This document shows, piece by piece, positions 24,389-34,200 of a stretch of 61,186 nucleotides of DNA (positions are counted from its first letter, which is position 1; each line of letters starts with the position of its first letter). The stretch covers positions 1-61,186 of the forward strand of contig JAHEZQ010000026.1 of assembly GCA_023250955.1 (NCBI GenBank), read 5' to 3'. The DNA is from Melioribacter sp. GTDB taxonomy: Bacteria > Bacteroidota > Ignavibacteria > Ignavibacteriales > Melioribacteraceae. Below the pieces are notes generated by a model that was given only the letters and a program-made list of their open reading frames with translations, was not told the origin of the DNA and did not search any database. The position numbers were made by a program, and so were the translations under genes.

Positions 24389-25804
24389 TTACTTTATAAC
24401 ATTTAAAACCCAATCTCCTATTGCATCTAGGAAACCGGGTACAAATTCCCTTTTCAATCCTGAATATTCAGTTGGACTTCCGATTTTTGCTTCTTGATAG
24501 AGATGATTTGCCTTCGGGAAAACAATAGACTTAAAATTTTTATTTCCCGCAATAGTAAGAGCATCTTCCATTTTTTGTTTATTTAAGGAAGGAGGAAATT
24601 GCAAGTCTAATTCGCCAAATAACATTAATACCGGGATTCTAATTTTTTCTAATGTTGGAATAGGATCATACTTAACATAAAATCTAAACCAAGGATTATT
24701 AAAAACAGTTATTTGCGACTGAACATTAGAGTTAATATATGCTTCTTTATTCTGGATAGAATTTTTTACTTCCTTGCTGAAAGCTTCATAATCTTTTTCT
24801 GCAAATGTCTTTATCTCTTTTTGCAAGCTACTAATATCAATATCATTATTGAGTGCGTAATTTATTTTGTTCTGTAATGCCAAATTTTGTGCTATTAAAG
24901 AATCTGAAACGCCGCTTGCTTTCAAAATTAATTTTTGTTGTTCGATCAATGCTTTGCCGCCATCAACGCCATTGCCTGAGATCAATACAATAAAGGAAAC
25001 ATCTTTAGAATTAACTGAGGCCAGCTCTGCAATTTGTGAGCCTTCACTGTGTCCTAGCAAACCAATTTTTGTCCGATCAATATTACTTTGCTTTTTTAGA
25101 AATTCGATTGCCGCGAGTGCATCGTTAGAAAAATCTTCAGTTGTAGATTGCATTGTGTTGCCCGTTGATCCGCCAACTCCGCGGTCATCATATCTAAGAA
25201 CAGCAAAACCTTTTCGAGTTAAGTAGTCTGCAATTATTTTAAATATTTTGAATCCGAAAATATCTTCATCTCTGTCTTGCGGGCCATTTCCGGTTAGTAG
25301 AATTATTGCCGGAAATTTACCTTCTGCTTTTGGTGTTGTTAATGTTCCGGTCAGAAGAACCCGTCCATTCTTAAATGCAACATCATCTTTGAAATAGGGA
25401 ATAGGTTCATCAATCTGTTCAGTCGGTTGATTTTGAACTATTGGTTTTGTTGTCTTTACTAAACTGAATGTTCCTTTCATGCCAGCTTGAAGAAGTGAAC
25501 CATTAATCGAATCAGTTTTTAATTTGCCGTCAAAATTTGCAGTGCCGGCTGAACTTGGCAGTTCAAAATGAATCTGATTTTTCTTATACGTAAAGACCGG
25601 TAATTTAAATTCATTTACTTTCTGGGTAGGAATGCTAATGAATCCGTTTAAGGATTTATTTGTTTTTGTTACGTTAATTTGGAAATCCAATTCGATGCTA
25701 AGCATTTTCAACTTTCCTGACCAATAACCTAAAATTTCTTTTTGTGCATTGATCTGTGATAATGTTAAGATCGAGATGAAAAATATTCTTAATAAAGTTT
25801 TCAC
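24389..25804 (-). CDS. Exported alpha/beta hydrolase (X-Pro dipeptidyl-peptidase/esterase type)
   Basis: A 471-residue protein with a signal peptide (ends at SQINAQ), a ~120-residue N-terminal beta-rich domain ([21 protein letters not shown] onward, lipocalin-like in pattern) and a C-terminal alpha/beta hydrolase domain. The hydrolase part shows [16 protein letters not shown] for the oxyanion loop, [12 protein letters not shown], the nucleophile elbow [11 protein letters not shown], and late [13 protein letters not shown] (Asp) and KANHLYQ (His), a full triad. Periplasmic ester or peptide hydrolysis is likely; the substrate is unknown. It starts upstream of, and may be cotranscribed with, the cysteine-synthase-like gene. 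Confidence 0.88.
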   Translation of the reverse strand: MKTLLRIFFISILTLSQINAQKEILGYWSGKLKMLSIELDFQINVTKTNKSLNGFISIPTQKVNEFKLPVFTYKKNQIHFELPSSAGTANFDGKLKTDSINGSLLQAGMKGTFSLVKTTKPIVQNQPTEQIDEPIPYFKDDVAFKNGRVLLTGTLTTPKAEGKFPAIILLTGNGPQDRDEDIFGFKIFKIIADYLTRKGFAVLRYDDRGVGGSTGNTMQSTTEDFSNDALAAIEFLKKQSNIDRTKIGLLGHSEGSQIAELASVNSKDVSFIVLISGNGVDGGKALIEQQKLILKASGVSDSLIAQNLALQNKINYALNNDIDISSLQKEIKTFAEKDYEAFSKEVKNSIQNKEAYINSNVQSQITVFNNPWFRFYVKYDPIPTLEKIRIPVLMLFGELDLQFPPSLNKQKMEDALTIAGNKNFKSIVFPKANHLYQEAKIGSPTEYSGLKREFVPGFLDAIGDWVLNVIK

Positions 25805-25852
25805 ATGATTCCTATATTATGAATTCTAAGCGGTTCAAAAATAAACAGTTTA

Positions 25853-25886
25853 AAACAAAAAAGCCCCTCGCAATGCAAGGGGCTTT
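25853..25886 (-). terminator. Rho-independent terminator of rpoD
   Basis: On the minus strand AAAGCCCCT and AGGGGCTTT form a 9-bp stem with a nine-base loop followed by a T-rich run (TTTTTTG). It lies 16 bases after the rpoD stop. Confidence 0.92.
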
Positions 25887-25902
25887 AATTAATTAACTAA
25901 AA

Positions 25903-26763
25903 TTAACCAAGATAAGCTTTCAAATTTTTACTTCGTGTAGAGTGGCGTAATCTGATTAGCGCCTTCTCTTTTATTTGACGAACACGTTCACGGGTTAGAT
26001 TTAATTTTTCACCGATCTCTTCTAATGTAAGTGAATGTTCTTTCCCTAATCCAAAGTATAGACGAATAACTTCAGCTTCTCTTTCAGTCAAAGTAGAAAG
26101 TGATCTTTCAATTTCTGCTTTCAAAGATTCTTTCATAAGAGTAAAATCGGGAGCCGGCTGATCATCATTCGGCATAACATCTAACAAACTATTATTGTTG
26201 TCTTCGCTATGAGCAAACGGTGCATCCATCGAAACGTGGCGGCCTGCTATCTGCATAGCATAAGTAACATCGGAAACATCCATATCAAGTTGATTAGCAA
26301 TTTCTTCAGGACTTGGTTTTCTTTCATATTCTTGTTCTAGTTGGCTAAGTGCTTTTCCCATTTTGTTTAAAGCACCAACACGATTCAAAGGAAGACGAAC
26401 CATTCTGGATTGTTCAGCAATTGCCTGCATGATAGATTGTCTAATCCACCAAACTGCATAAGAAATAAATTTGAATCCGCGTGTTTCATCAAATCTTCTT
26501 CCGGCTTTTATCAAACCTAAATTACCTTCATTGATCAAATCGCCTAAAGGAAGGCCTTGGTTTTGATATTGTTTGGCAACGCTTACAACGAATCTTAAAT
26601 TAGCTTTGGTAAGTTTCTCAAGAGCTAATTGGTCGCCTTTTTTTATACGGATGGCTAATTCTATTTCTTCATTTGGTGTTAAAAGATCAACTTTACCAAT
26701 TTCTTGAAGGTACTGATCTAAAGATTTACTTTCCCGGTTTGTAAATTGCTTAGTAATCTTCAA
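25903..26763 (-). CDS. rpoD: Primary-type sigma-70 factor (short Bacteroidetes/Chlorobi form)
   Basis: A 286-residue sigma-70 factor without region 1.1, the size and layout of the primary sigma factor in Bacteroidota and relatives. Region 1.2 is at [20 protein letters not shown], region 2 at [20 protein letters not shown] and [19 protein letters not shown] (promoter melting), region 3 near residues 140-200, and region 4 at [16 protein letters not shown] and [20 protein letters not shown] (helix-turn-helix for the -35 box). A strong terminator follows, and a long 426-base leader region precedes it. No sign of damage. Group-2 paralogue status cannot be excluded from one window. Confidence 0.95.
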   Translation of the reverse strand: MKITKQFTNRESKSLDQYLQEIGKVDLLTPNEEIELAIRIKKGDQLALEKLTKANLRFVVSVAKQYQNQGLPLGDLINEGNLGLIKAGRRFDETRGFKFISYAVWWIRQSIMQAIAEQSRMVRLPLNRVGALNKMGKALSQLEQEYERKPSPEEIANQLDMDVSDVTYAMQIAGRHVSMDAPFAHSEDNNNSLLDVMPNDDQPAPDFTLMKESLKAEIERSLSTLTEREAEVIRLYFGLGKEHSLTLEEIGEKLNLTRERVRQIKEKALIRLRHSTRSKNLKAYLG

Positions 26764-27189
26764 TTCTTACTATCTCCTTGAATTAAAATTTTCTACTATA
26801 AACTAATTTTTTACTGATTGAAACTTACTTTTGACTCTTATTTCGCTATAAAGTTCCGAAAGAAGGGCAATATTCTTTTGATGAATATTTTTTCCTTACT
26901 TTATTTGCCTCTGATGTGAATTTGAAAAGAGAGTACAAAACTTAATTTTTTATAATAAGTAGATGCTTGATATGTGCTAATAAAAATCACCGCTCAAAAA
27001 TAAGTAAATATTGTCTGATTGTCTATCAAAATCTAACTATATGGTTACAAAAGTTATCATAATATCATTAATTGCAAATTAATTATCTGAATAACATTTA
27101 AGCTATTATCTTAACCTAATAATTGTCTAGATAGTTCAATTATGCATTAAAAAAGAGCCTAAGAAAGAGTTCTTAGGCTCTGGATAATA
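26764..27189. other. 426-base gap upstream of rpoD
   Basis: AT-rich, with no coding pattern on either strand. AATATTC and GAATATT form a small inverted repeat at about 26871-26887. It holds the rpoD promoter and, at its far end, the terminator of the metal-binding gene at 27149-27181. No riboswitch fold was recognised. Confidence 0.5.
27149..27181 (-). terminator. Terminator of the copper-resistance operon
   Basis: On the minus strand a 12-bp perfect stem AGAGCCTAAGAA / TTCTTAGGCTCT is followed by TTTTTT. It lies nine bases after the stop of the last gene of the efflux operon. Confidence 0.95.
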
Positions 27190-27759
27190 TTATTTACCAA
27201 CGAATTTTGAGCCATCCTCACTTAAATTCTTCATATACTTTTCAGGATCCTTTTGGAATTTTTTAATACATCCTGAACAGCAAAATCCTATTACTTTTCC
27301 TTTAAATACTTCCGTAGGTGTATCGCTATCAACATCTTCGCCAGTTACAGGGCAAACACTGTTCCAAATTGCAAGTTTTGTCTCTGATGCGTTGTTCTTT
27401 TTTTCATTAATTTCTTTTAGTTCAGTTTCCGAAACCTTGAATCCTCTTTTTAATAATCTTTCTTTAGCTTTTTCTACTGTAACTTCTCTAATATCCATTC
27501 CACATAAAGGACATTCGCCTTTTTCATCTGATAGAACATTTGCTTCCATAGGACATTGAAAGACTTTACCATCGTTATTTTTATCAATAGACTTTAAATC
27601 TATAACTCCTTTTCGAACAATACTAGAATCAGCGGATTGTTTCGCAGACTTCATGCCTTTCATATTCATATGCATAGATTTGTCTTGCGCGAATGTTGAA
27701 GATGCAATTAATAATGCAATGATGATAAAAAGTTTTGTGAGATTACTTTTGTGGTACAT
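27190..27759 (-). CDS. Periplasmic metal-binding protein (HMBD + YHS-like)
   Basis: A 189-residue exported protein (signal peptide to SSTFAQ) at the end of the copper/silver efflux operon. It has a Met/His-rich stretch (MHMNMKGMKS) right after the signal, then a heavy-metal-binding domain FQCPMEANV...GECPLCGMDI, and a YHS/TRASH-like domain SVCPVTGEDVD...GFCCSGCIKKF. Both Cys sets are standard metal ligands in copper-handling proteins. GGAGG four bases before the ATG supports the start. The link segment DLKSIDKNNDGKVFQC is nearly the same as one in the CusB-like protein upstream (DLKTIDKNKDGKVFQ), showing duplication within the operon. Likely a periplasmic Cu(I)/Ag(I) chaperone or buffer. Confidence 0.85.
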   Translation of the reverse strand: MYHKSNLTKLFIIIALLIASSTFAQDKSMHMNMKGMKSAKQSADSSIVRKGVIDLKSIDKNNDGKVFQCPMEANVLSDEKGECPLCGMDIREVTVEKAKERLLKRGFKVSETELKEINEKKNNASETKLAIWNSVCPVTGEDVDSDTPTEVFKGKVIGFCCSGCIKKFQKDPEKYMKNLSEDGSKFVGK

Positions 27760-27777
27760 GTTTCCTCCGTTAGTTTG

Positions 27778-29361
27778 TTATTTTGTTTTATACCCGTGTT
27801 CTGTTAAATTTTTCTTTGCTTCTTCCAATGAAACTTCTTTTAGAATCATTTTGCATAGTGGACATTTACCAGGTTTATCAGAAATTACATTCCAATCCAT
27901 CAGATCTTGAAAAACTTTTCCATCTTTGTTTTTATCTATGGTTTTCAAATCAATAATTCCTTTTCGTACAATCGAACTCTCAGATGAAGAATTATTTTTT
28001 GCATTTTTCATATTCATGCTTTTTTCTTTTGATGTTTGATCTTTATGATTAGATAGATCAGCATTGTTCTCTGGACTTGAATTCAAATTATGCTGATGTC
28101 CGGTTGGCATTCCGGTTTTAAGCTGGCTTTCAGAATCAATTAAGAAACCTCCGGTAGCTGCGATTTCATCGCCTTCATTTAAACCGGAAACTATTTGGTA
28201 TTTATCTCCGAAACTATGGCCGATTTGAACACTGTGTGCTTCAAACATTCCATCACCTGTTTTTACCCATACAACAGCTCTTTTACCTGCTATGATAACA
28301 GCGTCTGCCGGGACAAGTAAACCTTGTCCACCTGAATTGTTGAATATAGTTTCACCATACATCTGCGGTTTAAGTTTGCCACCGTAACTTGAAAATTCAC
28401 TTCTTACCTTTACTGTTCTTGTCTGCGAGTTAATGACGGGGTATATGAAAGTAACTCTTCCGTTAAATTCCTCTCCGGGATAAGCACGTAAGTGCAGTTT
28501 AACTGGGCTACCAACTTTTACATTCGACAAATTATTTTCATACACTTCAGCAATATTCCAAAGAGTTGAAAGCTCGGCAACATCATAAATTGAAGTTCCT
28601 TCATTTACGTAAACACCTTCTTGAACTTTCTTTTCAATCACTGTTCCGCTAATAGGTGAGAAATATGTTAAAGTGATGTTTATCTCGCGTGTCTTTTCAA
28701 GCGTTTGGATTTGTTCTGGGGTCAATCCGAATATTTCCAACTTCTTCTTTGTTGCATTCAAAAGGGAAGTAGAGTTCGATGAATTGTTTAGAGCAATTAA
28801 ATATTCATTCTGCGCCTGCACTAAATCCGGACTGTAGATTTCAAATAACGGTTGACCTTTCTTAATATATTCTCCGGTTTTATCTACAAACAATTTTTCA
28901 ATCCTTCCGTTAAAACGAGCCGAAATTGTTTTGCGGTTGTTCTCAACAAAATCCAGATAACTGTAAGCGGTAACTTGTTGTTGTAGATTTTCTTTCTTCA
29001 CAACTATTGTTGAAACATTAGCGAGAACTTGTTTCTTACCGCTTAGCGTTACCATATTTGCCATATCTTTATCGTTTATCGGTTGTTCATTTTCATCAAC
29101 AACTTTTTTGATAAGATCCATTCCGCATATTGGGCAAGCGCCGGGTCTATCCATGTGAACTTGCGGGTGCATTGTGCATGTCCAGTACTCCTTAACCGCT
29201 GTATTTGATTGCTCGTTATTTTTTGTTGAACAAGCTACCAGTAGTACAACCAAAAGAAGAGCTATGTATAATGGTTGATGGATGATGGATGACGGACTAT
29301 GGATGATGGATGATGGACTATGGTTGATGGATGATGTAAAATATTCTTTAATAGTTTTCAT
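27778..29361 (-). CDS. cusB: CusB-like periplasmic adaptor with metal-binding domains
   Basis: A 527-residue membrane-fusion protein of a heavy-metal RND pump, anchored as a lipoprotein (lipobox LLVAC). After it comes a heavy-metal-binding domain (YWTCTMHPQV...GACPICGMDLI), then the adaptor core (RFNGRIEKLFVDKTGEYIKKGQPLFEIYSP, hairpin, LWNIAEVYENNLSNVKVG, barrel), and a C-terminal copy of the DLKTIDKNKDGKVFQ metal-binding-like segment with CPLCKM. The n-region of the signal peptide holds the odd repeat SINHSPSSIIHSPSSIIHQP, encoded by a CCATC word repeat. It sits 18 bases before the metal-binding protein gene. Links CusA to the TolC-type channel. Confidence 0.92.
   Translation of the reverse strand: MKTIKEYFTSSINHSPSSIIHSPSSIIHQPLYIALLLVVLLVACSTKNNEQSNTAVKEYWTCTMHPQVHMDRPGACPICGMDLIKKVVDENEQPINDKDMANMVTLSGKKQVLANVSTIVVKKENLQQQVTAYSYLDFVENNRKTISARFNGRIEKLFVDKTGEYIKKGQPLFEIYSPDLVQAQNEYLIALNNSSNSTSLLNATKKKLEIFGLTPEQIQTLEKTREINITLTYFSPISGTVIEKKVQEGVYVNEGTSIYDVAELSTLWNIAEVYENNLSNVKVGSPVKLHLRAYPGEEFNGRVTFIYPVINSQTRTVKVRSEFSSYGGKLKPQMYGETIFNNSGGQGLLVPADAVIIAGKRAVVWVKTGDGMFEAHSVQIGHSFGDKYQIVSGLNEGDEIAATGGFLIDSESQLKTGMPTGHQHNLNSSPENNADLSNHKDQTSKEKSMNMKNAKNNSSSESSIVRKGIIDLKTIDKNKDGKVFQDLMDWNVISDKPGKCPLCKMILKEVSLEEAKKNLTEHGYKTK
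29271..29336 (-). repeat. CCATCATCCATC word repeat inside cusB signal n-region
   Basis: On the coding strand, repeated words CATCCATCAACCATAG and CATCATCCATC run for about 66 bases and encode the SIIHSP-type repeats. It reads in the opposite direction to the similar repeats at 29791-29850 and 31157-31226. Confidence 0.8.
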
Positions 29362-29362
29362 G

Positions 29363-29737
29363 TTATTTCTTCTTTTTGTTTTCTTGTGAAGTTAATTTTA
29401 TTGATGTAAAAATTTTACATAGCTGATCGGATTCTTCTAATAAAATCTTTATCTGTTTCTTTTGATTTTCATCTTTCAACAACTCATTTAAAACTCTTAA
29501 CCAAAATTTAGATTCTCTCGCTTCTTTAGAGACAATTCCAATCTTATGAATGAAATCATCCTTTGATTCAGCAGCTTGTGATTCTTCATAATTTGCACCA
29601 ATTGAAGTAGATGATTTCGCCAATTGATATATGATGACTTTATTGGCGATCGTGTTAGATAAAGTATTCAAAAATTTTAATGTATTTACTCCGAACGAGA
29701 ATGTCCTTTGTAACAATTCTTCCGTTTTTGAGTTCAT
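29363..29737 (-). CDS. Four-helix-bundle protein (S23 / 23S intervening-sequence type)
   Basis: Started at ATG 29737 because a GGGAGGAGA ribosome site lies seven bases upstream. The 124-residue product is the four-helix-bundle protein family first seen in intervening sequences of 23S rRNA genes and related in fold to Avd of diversity-generating retroelements: LLQRTFSFGVNTLKFLNTL, IIYQLAKSSTSIGANYEESQ, AESKDDFIHKIGIVSKEARE and SKFWLRVLNELL are typical. It sits alone inside a copper-efflux operon, between tolC and cusB, and is bracketed by the inverted CCATC/GATGG word repeats. It has no evident role in metal efflux, which suggests insertion. Confidence 0.9.
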   Translation of the reverse strand: MNSKTEELLQRTFSFGVNTLKFLNTLSNTIANKVIIYQLAKSSTSIGANYEESQAAESKDDFIHKIGIVSKEARESKFWLRVLNELLKDENQKKQIKILLEESDQLCKIFTSIKLTSQENKKKK

Positions 29738-29790
29738 ATTTATTTCTCCTCCCATTTATTTTTAATAATAACTAATGAAATCATCTTTCC

Positions 29791-29850
29791 CATAAACCAT
29801 CAACCTTAATCCATTAACCATCTTTCATCATCCATCAAAACTCATCCATC
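29791..29850 (-). repeat. GATGG word repeat between tolC and the S23-type gene
   Basis: Coding-strand words GATGGATGA, GATGGTTAATGG and GGTTGATGG, overlapping the last codons and stop of the tolC gene. With the repeat at 29271-29336 it forms an inverted bracket around the S23-type gene. Confidence 0.75.
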
Positions 29851-31226
29851 TTTCTCCCAACCATCATTTCAATTTCCGCAAGCGACATTTGAATATCGGC
29901 TTTGGACATGTAATAGTTCATCTGTTGCATTAACAACATACGGTATGAATCAATTACGGTTGTAACACCGGTTCTGTTATTCTGATAAGCCGAGACTTGA
30001 GATTCTGCAGCTTTGCTATAAAGAGGAATAACTTTGTCATTGTAAAGTTTTATCAGATCAATAGCGGTGTTATATTTAACAAGAGCAGTTTTCAATTGAG
30101 AAGTCATTTCTCGCTGCATATCGTTCTTTTCAAATTCAATGCTGCTGATTCCGGCATGTAACTCTTCTTCCTTAGCTTTGTATTTATTTATAGACCAAGG
30201 CGCAAACGGAAGATTGATCGAGAACATCAGCGAATACATTGTTTCTATTTTCGGATCGAGCATTGTGAGATCGCTTTTAGAAGTTAAGATCATTCCTTGC
30301 GGCATTCTCATAAACATTCCTTGAACCATCAAATCCGGAATTAACTCACGATTGTTAGCATCAATCATTGCTTTGTTCATCTCAATCATACTTCCCATTT
30401 TTTTAAGTGTTGGATTTGAATTACCAAGCAGCTCTTCTAGTTTCGATTGTGATGAAGAAAGTATATCCGCTGAAAAGTCATTAACGGCATAAACTTCTTT
30501 TGAATCAAGATTACGTCCGAGAAGTTTATTGAGTTTGTATATCTCGGCTTCTTTCTGTTTTCCCAGAATCAAAAGCTGGGTTTCGTAAGATGCAATTTCG
30601 CTTTGAAGTGTGAGAAGATCCGCTTGATTTATTTTGTTTGTATAGTATGATGATTCGACTGATTTGATTAAATCATTAATAAGAGAAATATTTTTCTTTT
30701 GAACTTCGATTTTTCTATCGAACAACCAAAGTGTGTAGTATGACATTTTTACTTGAGCTGTAAGATTGATTTTATATATTTCATAATTGTTGCCTTCAAC
30801 CAGAGTATTCTTTCTTTCAACTTCTGCCATGGCATTTAGCTTTCCTCCTAGAGGAAACATTTGAGAGAGAGCAAAGTTGTTGGAATTGGATTGATTCCAA
30901 ACATCAAATGTGTTTGTCGGTATTTGCGAAAACTCAACCGAGAGATTCGGAGCCGGCAGAGTATTGATAGATTCAGTTCTCTTTTCCGATGCAGTAATTT
31001 TGTATTGCAGCGATTTCAACAGCGGATTACTTTTTACCGCTTCTGCAACTAAAGAATCAACTGACTGTGCGTTAAACTTTGTACCAAATAAAAGTAAAAG
31101 ACCTATCAGATAGAGCACTGAGATTCGAAGAGAAAATTTATTTTTGTTTTTTCCCTCAACCATCAGCCATCTTCCATCAACAATTTTTCTTCCTCCATCA
31201 ACCATTTTCCATTTTCCATCAACCAT
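29835..31226 (-). CDS. TolC-family outer-membrane channel of the metal efflux pump
   Basis: A 463-residue outer-membrane efflux protein (CusC-like in role). I prefer ATG 31226 because AGGAGG lies nine bases upstream; this site overlaps the cusA stop. The N-terminus is unusual: about 27 repeat-encoded residues (MVDGKWKMVDGG, IVDGRW, MVEG) precede a normal signal peptide (LRISVLYLIGLLLLFGTKFNAQS). The mature part has the two TolC repeats with long helices (NNYEIYKINLTAQVKMSYYT, EIASYETQLLILGKQKEAEI, TTVIDSYRMLLMQQMNYY). It is cotranscribed with cusA before it and with the S23-type and cusB genes after it. Function is channel formation for Cu/Ag export. Confidence 0.9.
   Translation of the reverse strand: MVDGKWKMVDGGRKIVDGRWLMVEGKNKNKFSLRISVLYLIGLLLLFGTKFNAQSVDSLVAEAVKSNPLLKSLQYKITASEKRTESINTLPAPNLSVEFSQIPTNTFDVWNQSNSNNFALSQMFPLGGKLNAMAEVERKNTLVEGNNYEIYKINLTAQVKMSYYTLWLFDRKIEVQKKNISLINDLIKSVESSYYTNKINQADLLTLQSEIASYETQLLILGKQKEAEIYKLNKLLGRNLDSKEVYAVNDFSADILSSSQSKLEELLGNSNPTLKKMGSMIEMNKAMIDANNRELIPDLMVQGMFMRMPQGMILTSKSDLTMLDPKIETMYSLMFSINLPFAPWSINKYKAKEEELHAGISSIEFEKNDMQREMTSQLKTALVKYNTAIDLIKLYNDKVIPLYSKAAESQVSAYQNNRTGVTTVIDSYRMLLMQQMNYYMSKADIQMSLAEIEMMVGRKMDEF
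31157..31226 (-). repeat. GATGG word repeat at the tolC start
   Basis: Coding-strand words ATGGTTGATGGAAAATGG, GTTGATGGAGG and GTTGATGGAAGATGG begin exactly at the start codon and run about 70 bases, giving several in-frame ATGs and the MVDG-type peptide repeats. Confidence 0.8.
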
Positions 31227-31227
31227 T

Positions 31228-34200
31228 TTATTCACCCTCCTTCATCCAGTCAGCCATTTTGGATAATTCTAATTTTCCTTTTTTGAGTGCGTGCTCTTTC
31301 ATCATAGTAAAAAGAATCGGTGTTACTACAAGAACGTGAATCGCACTAGTAAGCAAACCTCCAATCATTGGAGCTGTCAGCGGTTTCATAACATCAGAAC
31401 CGGTACCGGTAGACCACATTACAGGAATTAGTCCAACCATTGCAGTAAAGACGGTCATTAGTTTAGGCCTCAACCGGAGAACGGAACCTTCGACTGTTGC
31501 TTCATATATATCTTCGTTTGTAATTGGTCCGCGTAAACCTTTTTGATGTGCTCGTAATTTTTTATCAAGCGCTTCATGCAAATACACAACCATAATAACG
31601 CCAGTTTCGACTGCAATTCCATAGAGTGCAATGAATCCAACCCAAACTGCAACCGAAAAATTGTAACCGAGAATGTATATCATATACATTCCGCCAATAA
31701 GTGCGAACGGAACAGAGAGCATAACAACTCCTGCTTCAACATAATTTTTAAGAGTAAAGAAGAGAAGAAAAAATATTATTAAAAAAACTACAGGCATAAT
31801 GATTTCAATCGTTTGCTGTGCACGGACTTTACTTTCATATTGTCCGCTCCATGTATAAGAGTAACCGGCCGGAAGTTTCAATCCATCTTCGATAACTTTT
31901 TTCGCATCAACCATAACACTTCCCATATCGCGTCCGCGCGTATTCATAAAAACTATTGAACGAAGCATTCCATTTTCACTGCTTATCATAGGAGGTCCTG
32001 TTACTAAATTAATATCAGCTAATTCAGCGAGTGGCAGATAAGTAACAGCGTTTTGATTTGTGCTTGTGAGTGAAAAATCATTTTGAGTTGTTGGGGTTTG
32101 CGGAATAAAACTTGCTTGATTTGAACTTCCCATGGAGGAAGACATTCCACCAGAATTGTTATTACTCATACCACTACCGTTCATAGAACTTGAAGATGAT
32201 TGAGCAGCCATTGGATTTGATAATGCAACCGGAACGATTAAGCTTTTCAATTCTTCAATATTATCGCGGTAGTCCTTTTGATAGCGCATTCTGATAGGGA
32301 AGCGCATTCTTCCTTCGATAACAATTCCAAGATTTTGACCGCCGATTGCTGTTTCAATTATGTCTTGAAGATCGCGAATGTTAACTCCGTATCGTGCGGC
32401 CATACTTCGTTTGATTTGTATGTCGAGGTAATAACCATTCTGAACACGCTCAGCAACAACATCTGCAGCACCATTTATCGGTTTCAATAAATTTTCTGCT
32501 TTGATTGCATATGTTTCAAGAGTATCGAGATCAGGACCAAATATTTTAAAACCGATATCTGTTCTTACACCCGTTGCCAGCATATTGATTCTGTTAATTA
32601 TTGGTTGAGTCCATCCGTTACGAACACCGGGTATTTGTAATTTGGAATCGAGTTCGGCAACAATATCTTGTTTGGTAATACCTGGTCGCCACTCACTTTT
32701 TGGTTTTAGCAAAATAATTGTTTCAATCATACTAAGCGGTGCATTATCCGTTGCAGTTTCCGCGCGTCCTGTTTTCCCTAATACATGATGAACTTCCGGA
32801 ATGGACTTAATAATTTTATCCTGTTCCTGTAAAATTCTATTCACTTCTGTAATTGATGCGCCCGGTAAAGTTACAGGCATATAGAGAATCGAACCTTCAT
32901 CGAGAGGAGGCATAAACTCTGACCCTGTATTTAGTATCATGGGGATAGTTACAAGTAGCGCGATCACATTTATTGCAATTGTAATTTTTCTGTGTTTGAG
33001 AACCCAGTGAATCACAGGTGCATAAAGTTTAATGAAAAAGCGTGTGGTTGGATTTTTATCTTCCGGTTTGAATTTACCACGCATCAGCATGGTCATCAAG
33101 ACAGGAATAAGAGAAATAACTACAATTGCAGATCCGATCAGTGCAAATGATTTTGTATATGCTAACGGATGAAATAGTTTTCCTTCCTGCCCGGTTAATA
33201 AAAATACTGGAAGAAAAGAAACTAGAATAATTAATTCAGAAAAGAATATTGCCCTGCCGACTTGCTTAGCAGAATCAATAGAAATTTTTTTGTATTCATC
33301 CGGTGTAAGATGCTTTTTTTCTTCAAGTGCCTTCGCAAGATTTCGGTAGGCGTTTTCCACAAGCACAATTGAGGAATCTACTATAACTCCTACAGCTAAA
33401 ATAATTCCACCAAGAGACATAATGTTGGAAGAAATTCCAAGGAGATACATTAGTATGAATGCGATAAGTATAGAAATCGGAAGCTCAATCAAAATTCTTA
33501 CAATGCTTCTAAAGTGGAGAAGGAAAATCATAACCATTATTGAAACGGTTATAGAAGCTTCAATCAAAGCTCTTTCTAAAGTTCCAACGGCTTCTTTAAT
33601 TAGCGTACTTCTATCATAAGATGTTATAATTTCAACTCCGGGAGGAAGGCCGGGGGAGATTTCTTTAATTTTTTCTTTAATACGGTCAATAACTTTTTGT
33701 GCATTCTCGCCGGTTCGCATGACAACAATTCCGCCAACAACTTCTCCTTCACCATTCTTATCCAACGCACCGCGTCTTATATCTCCGCCCAAAGAAACTG
33801 ACGCGATATTTTTAATTAGAATTGGAATTCCATTTGAAGAGGTTTTTATAACTGTATTCTCAACATCATCTTTTGATTGGATGTAACCTTGACCTCGTAC
33901 AAAATATTCGGCATCACTTATCTCCAAGATTTTTCCACCAACTTCATTATTACTTCTCTGGACAGCATTAACAACATCGGCAATTGTTAAATTGTAAGCG
34001 TGTAGATCATTCGGGTTTACATCAACTTGATATTGCTTTACGTAACCGCCGATGCTTGCAACCTCTGCAACGCCATCAACGGAAGAAAGTTTGTAACGTA
34101 TATACCAATCTTGAACAGCACGAAGAGCACCAAGATCATATCTTTTTCCTTCAACAGTATACCAATAAATATGACCGACGCCTGTTCCATCAGGACCAAG

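Noticed and set aside
24867-25226. 119-codon open frame on the plus strand inside the hydrolase gene
   Set aside because: Antisense to the conserved alpha/beta hydrolase domain with no motif or ribosome site.
29271-31226. CCATC word repeats as a CRISPR array
   Set aside because: No regular repeat-spacer spacing, words are short and variable, and the copies overlap coding starts and stops; no cas genes.
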